From: Bordetella parapertussis
GTDB taxonomy: Bacteria; Pseudomonadota; Gammaproteobacteria; Burkholderiales; SG8-41
Direction of reading: 5' to 3'
Length of the DNA stretch: 5,800 nucleotides
NCBI GenBank assembly: GCA_945870465.1
Contig: CAMBSS010000229.1
Location: 1-5,800, forward strand
Made by a program: the position numbers and the translations under genes. Positions 5,708-5,800 of the stretch are shown piece after piece (the stretch's first letter is position 1; the number at the start of each line of letters is the position of its first letter). The notes beneath the pieces were generated by a model. It was not told the origin of the DNA and made no database searches. It saw nothing but the letters and a program-made list of their open reading frames with translations.

Positions 5708-5800
5708 ATGCCGACCTCTTTCACGACCCTGGTCCACTTCTGCAGTTCGGCTTTTAGATACTCGAGATATTCCTGCGGCGTATTGCCGACCAGCATCGCG
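5695..5800 (-). CDS. Bug/TctC-family solute-binding protein, C-terminal fragment (SBP3, 5' end outside window)
   Basis: The - strand frame is open from the window edge to a TGA at 5697-5695 and encodes 34 residues. The segment N-T-P-Q-E-Y-L-E-Y-L-K-A-E-L-Q-K-W-T-R-V-V-K followed by EVGIRLD matches the last helix and tail of Bug proteins. SBP1 and SBP2 end the same way, with TPEEFARFIRDEIA...VVKTAGIKPE and TPAEFSAYIRSELA...IVQTAHIQPE. The Met at the edge is internal, not a start. It ends 13 nt from the dioxygenase stop, on the opposite strand. The ligand-binding part is outside the window, so nothing can be said of its substrate. Confidence 0.8.
   Translation of the reverse strand, partial: AMLVGNTPQEYLEYLKAELQKWTRVVKEVGIRLD

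Noticed and set aside
1..5800. tRNA/rRNA genes, insertion sequences, CRISPR arrays, attachment sites
   Set aside because: No transposase-like product, spaced repeats, or RNA-gene sequence was seen, and nearly all bases are accounted for by metabolic genes.

Overview
This is a high-GC window from a bacterium with dense gene packing and no RNA genes, mobile elements or CRISPR. The gene content points to a betaproteobacterium of the order Burkholderiales. It holds three periplasmic solute-binding proteins of the Bug/TctC family, which is massively expanded in that group (Bordetella, Achromobacter, Cupriavidus, Variovorax and relatives), set among small-molecule catabolic enzymes. The genus cannot be settled from sequence reading alone.

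Left block (1-2618, + strand): the C-terminal end of one MmgE/PrpD-family protein, a complete Bug-type binding protein (233-1195), and a complete second MmgE/PrpD-family protein (1245-2618). The gaps are only 46 and 49 nt, so they probably form one operon. An 8-bp inverted repeat straddles the stop codon of the binding protein and the start region of the second MmgE/PrpD gene.

Middle block (2637-4676, - strand): a ketopantoate-reductase-like (ApbA/PanE family) dehydrogenase, then a second Bug-type binding protein 9 nt downstream. The reductase stop codon overlaps the Shine-Dalgarno of the binding protein gene. This pair converges on the left block with an 18-nt gap.

Right block (4788-5800): a 111-nt divergent regulatory region separates the reductase operon from a TauD/TfdA-family Fe(II)/2-oxoglutarate dioxygenase on the + strand. 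That gene converges, 13 nt later, on the C-terminus of a third Bug-type binding protein on the - strand, which runs off the window.

Together the genes look like organic-acid scavenging and catabolism: secreted high-affinity binding proteins, plus cytoplasmic enzymes of a dehydratase/decarboxylase fold, a keto/hydroxy-acid oxidoreductase and an oxygenase. No TctA/TctB membrane genes, LysR regulator or sensor kinase are visible, so transport partners and regulators must lie elsewhere. Substrates cannot be assigned. I see no convincing undescribed system. The items most worth a second look are the divergent control region with overlapping -10 boxes and a dyad, the substitutions at family-conserved active-site positions in the reductase and the MmgE/PrpD protein, and an ATA-codon contrast between the left block and the rest.
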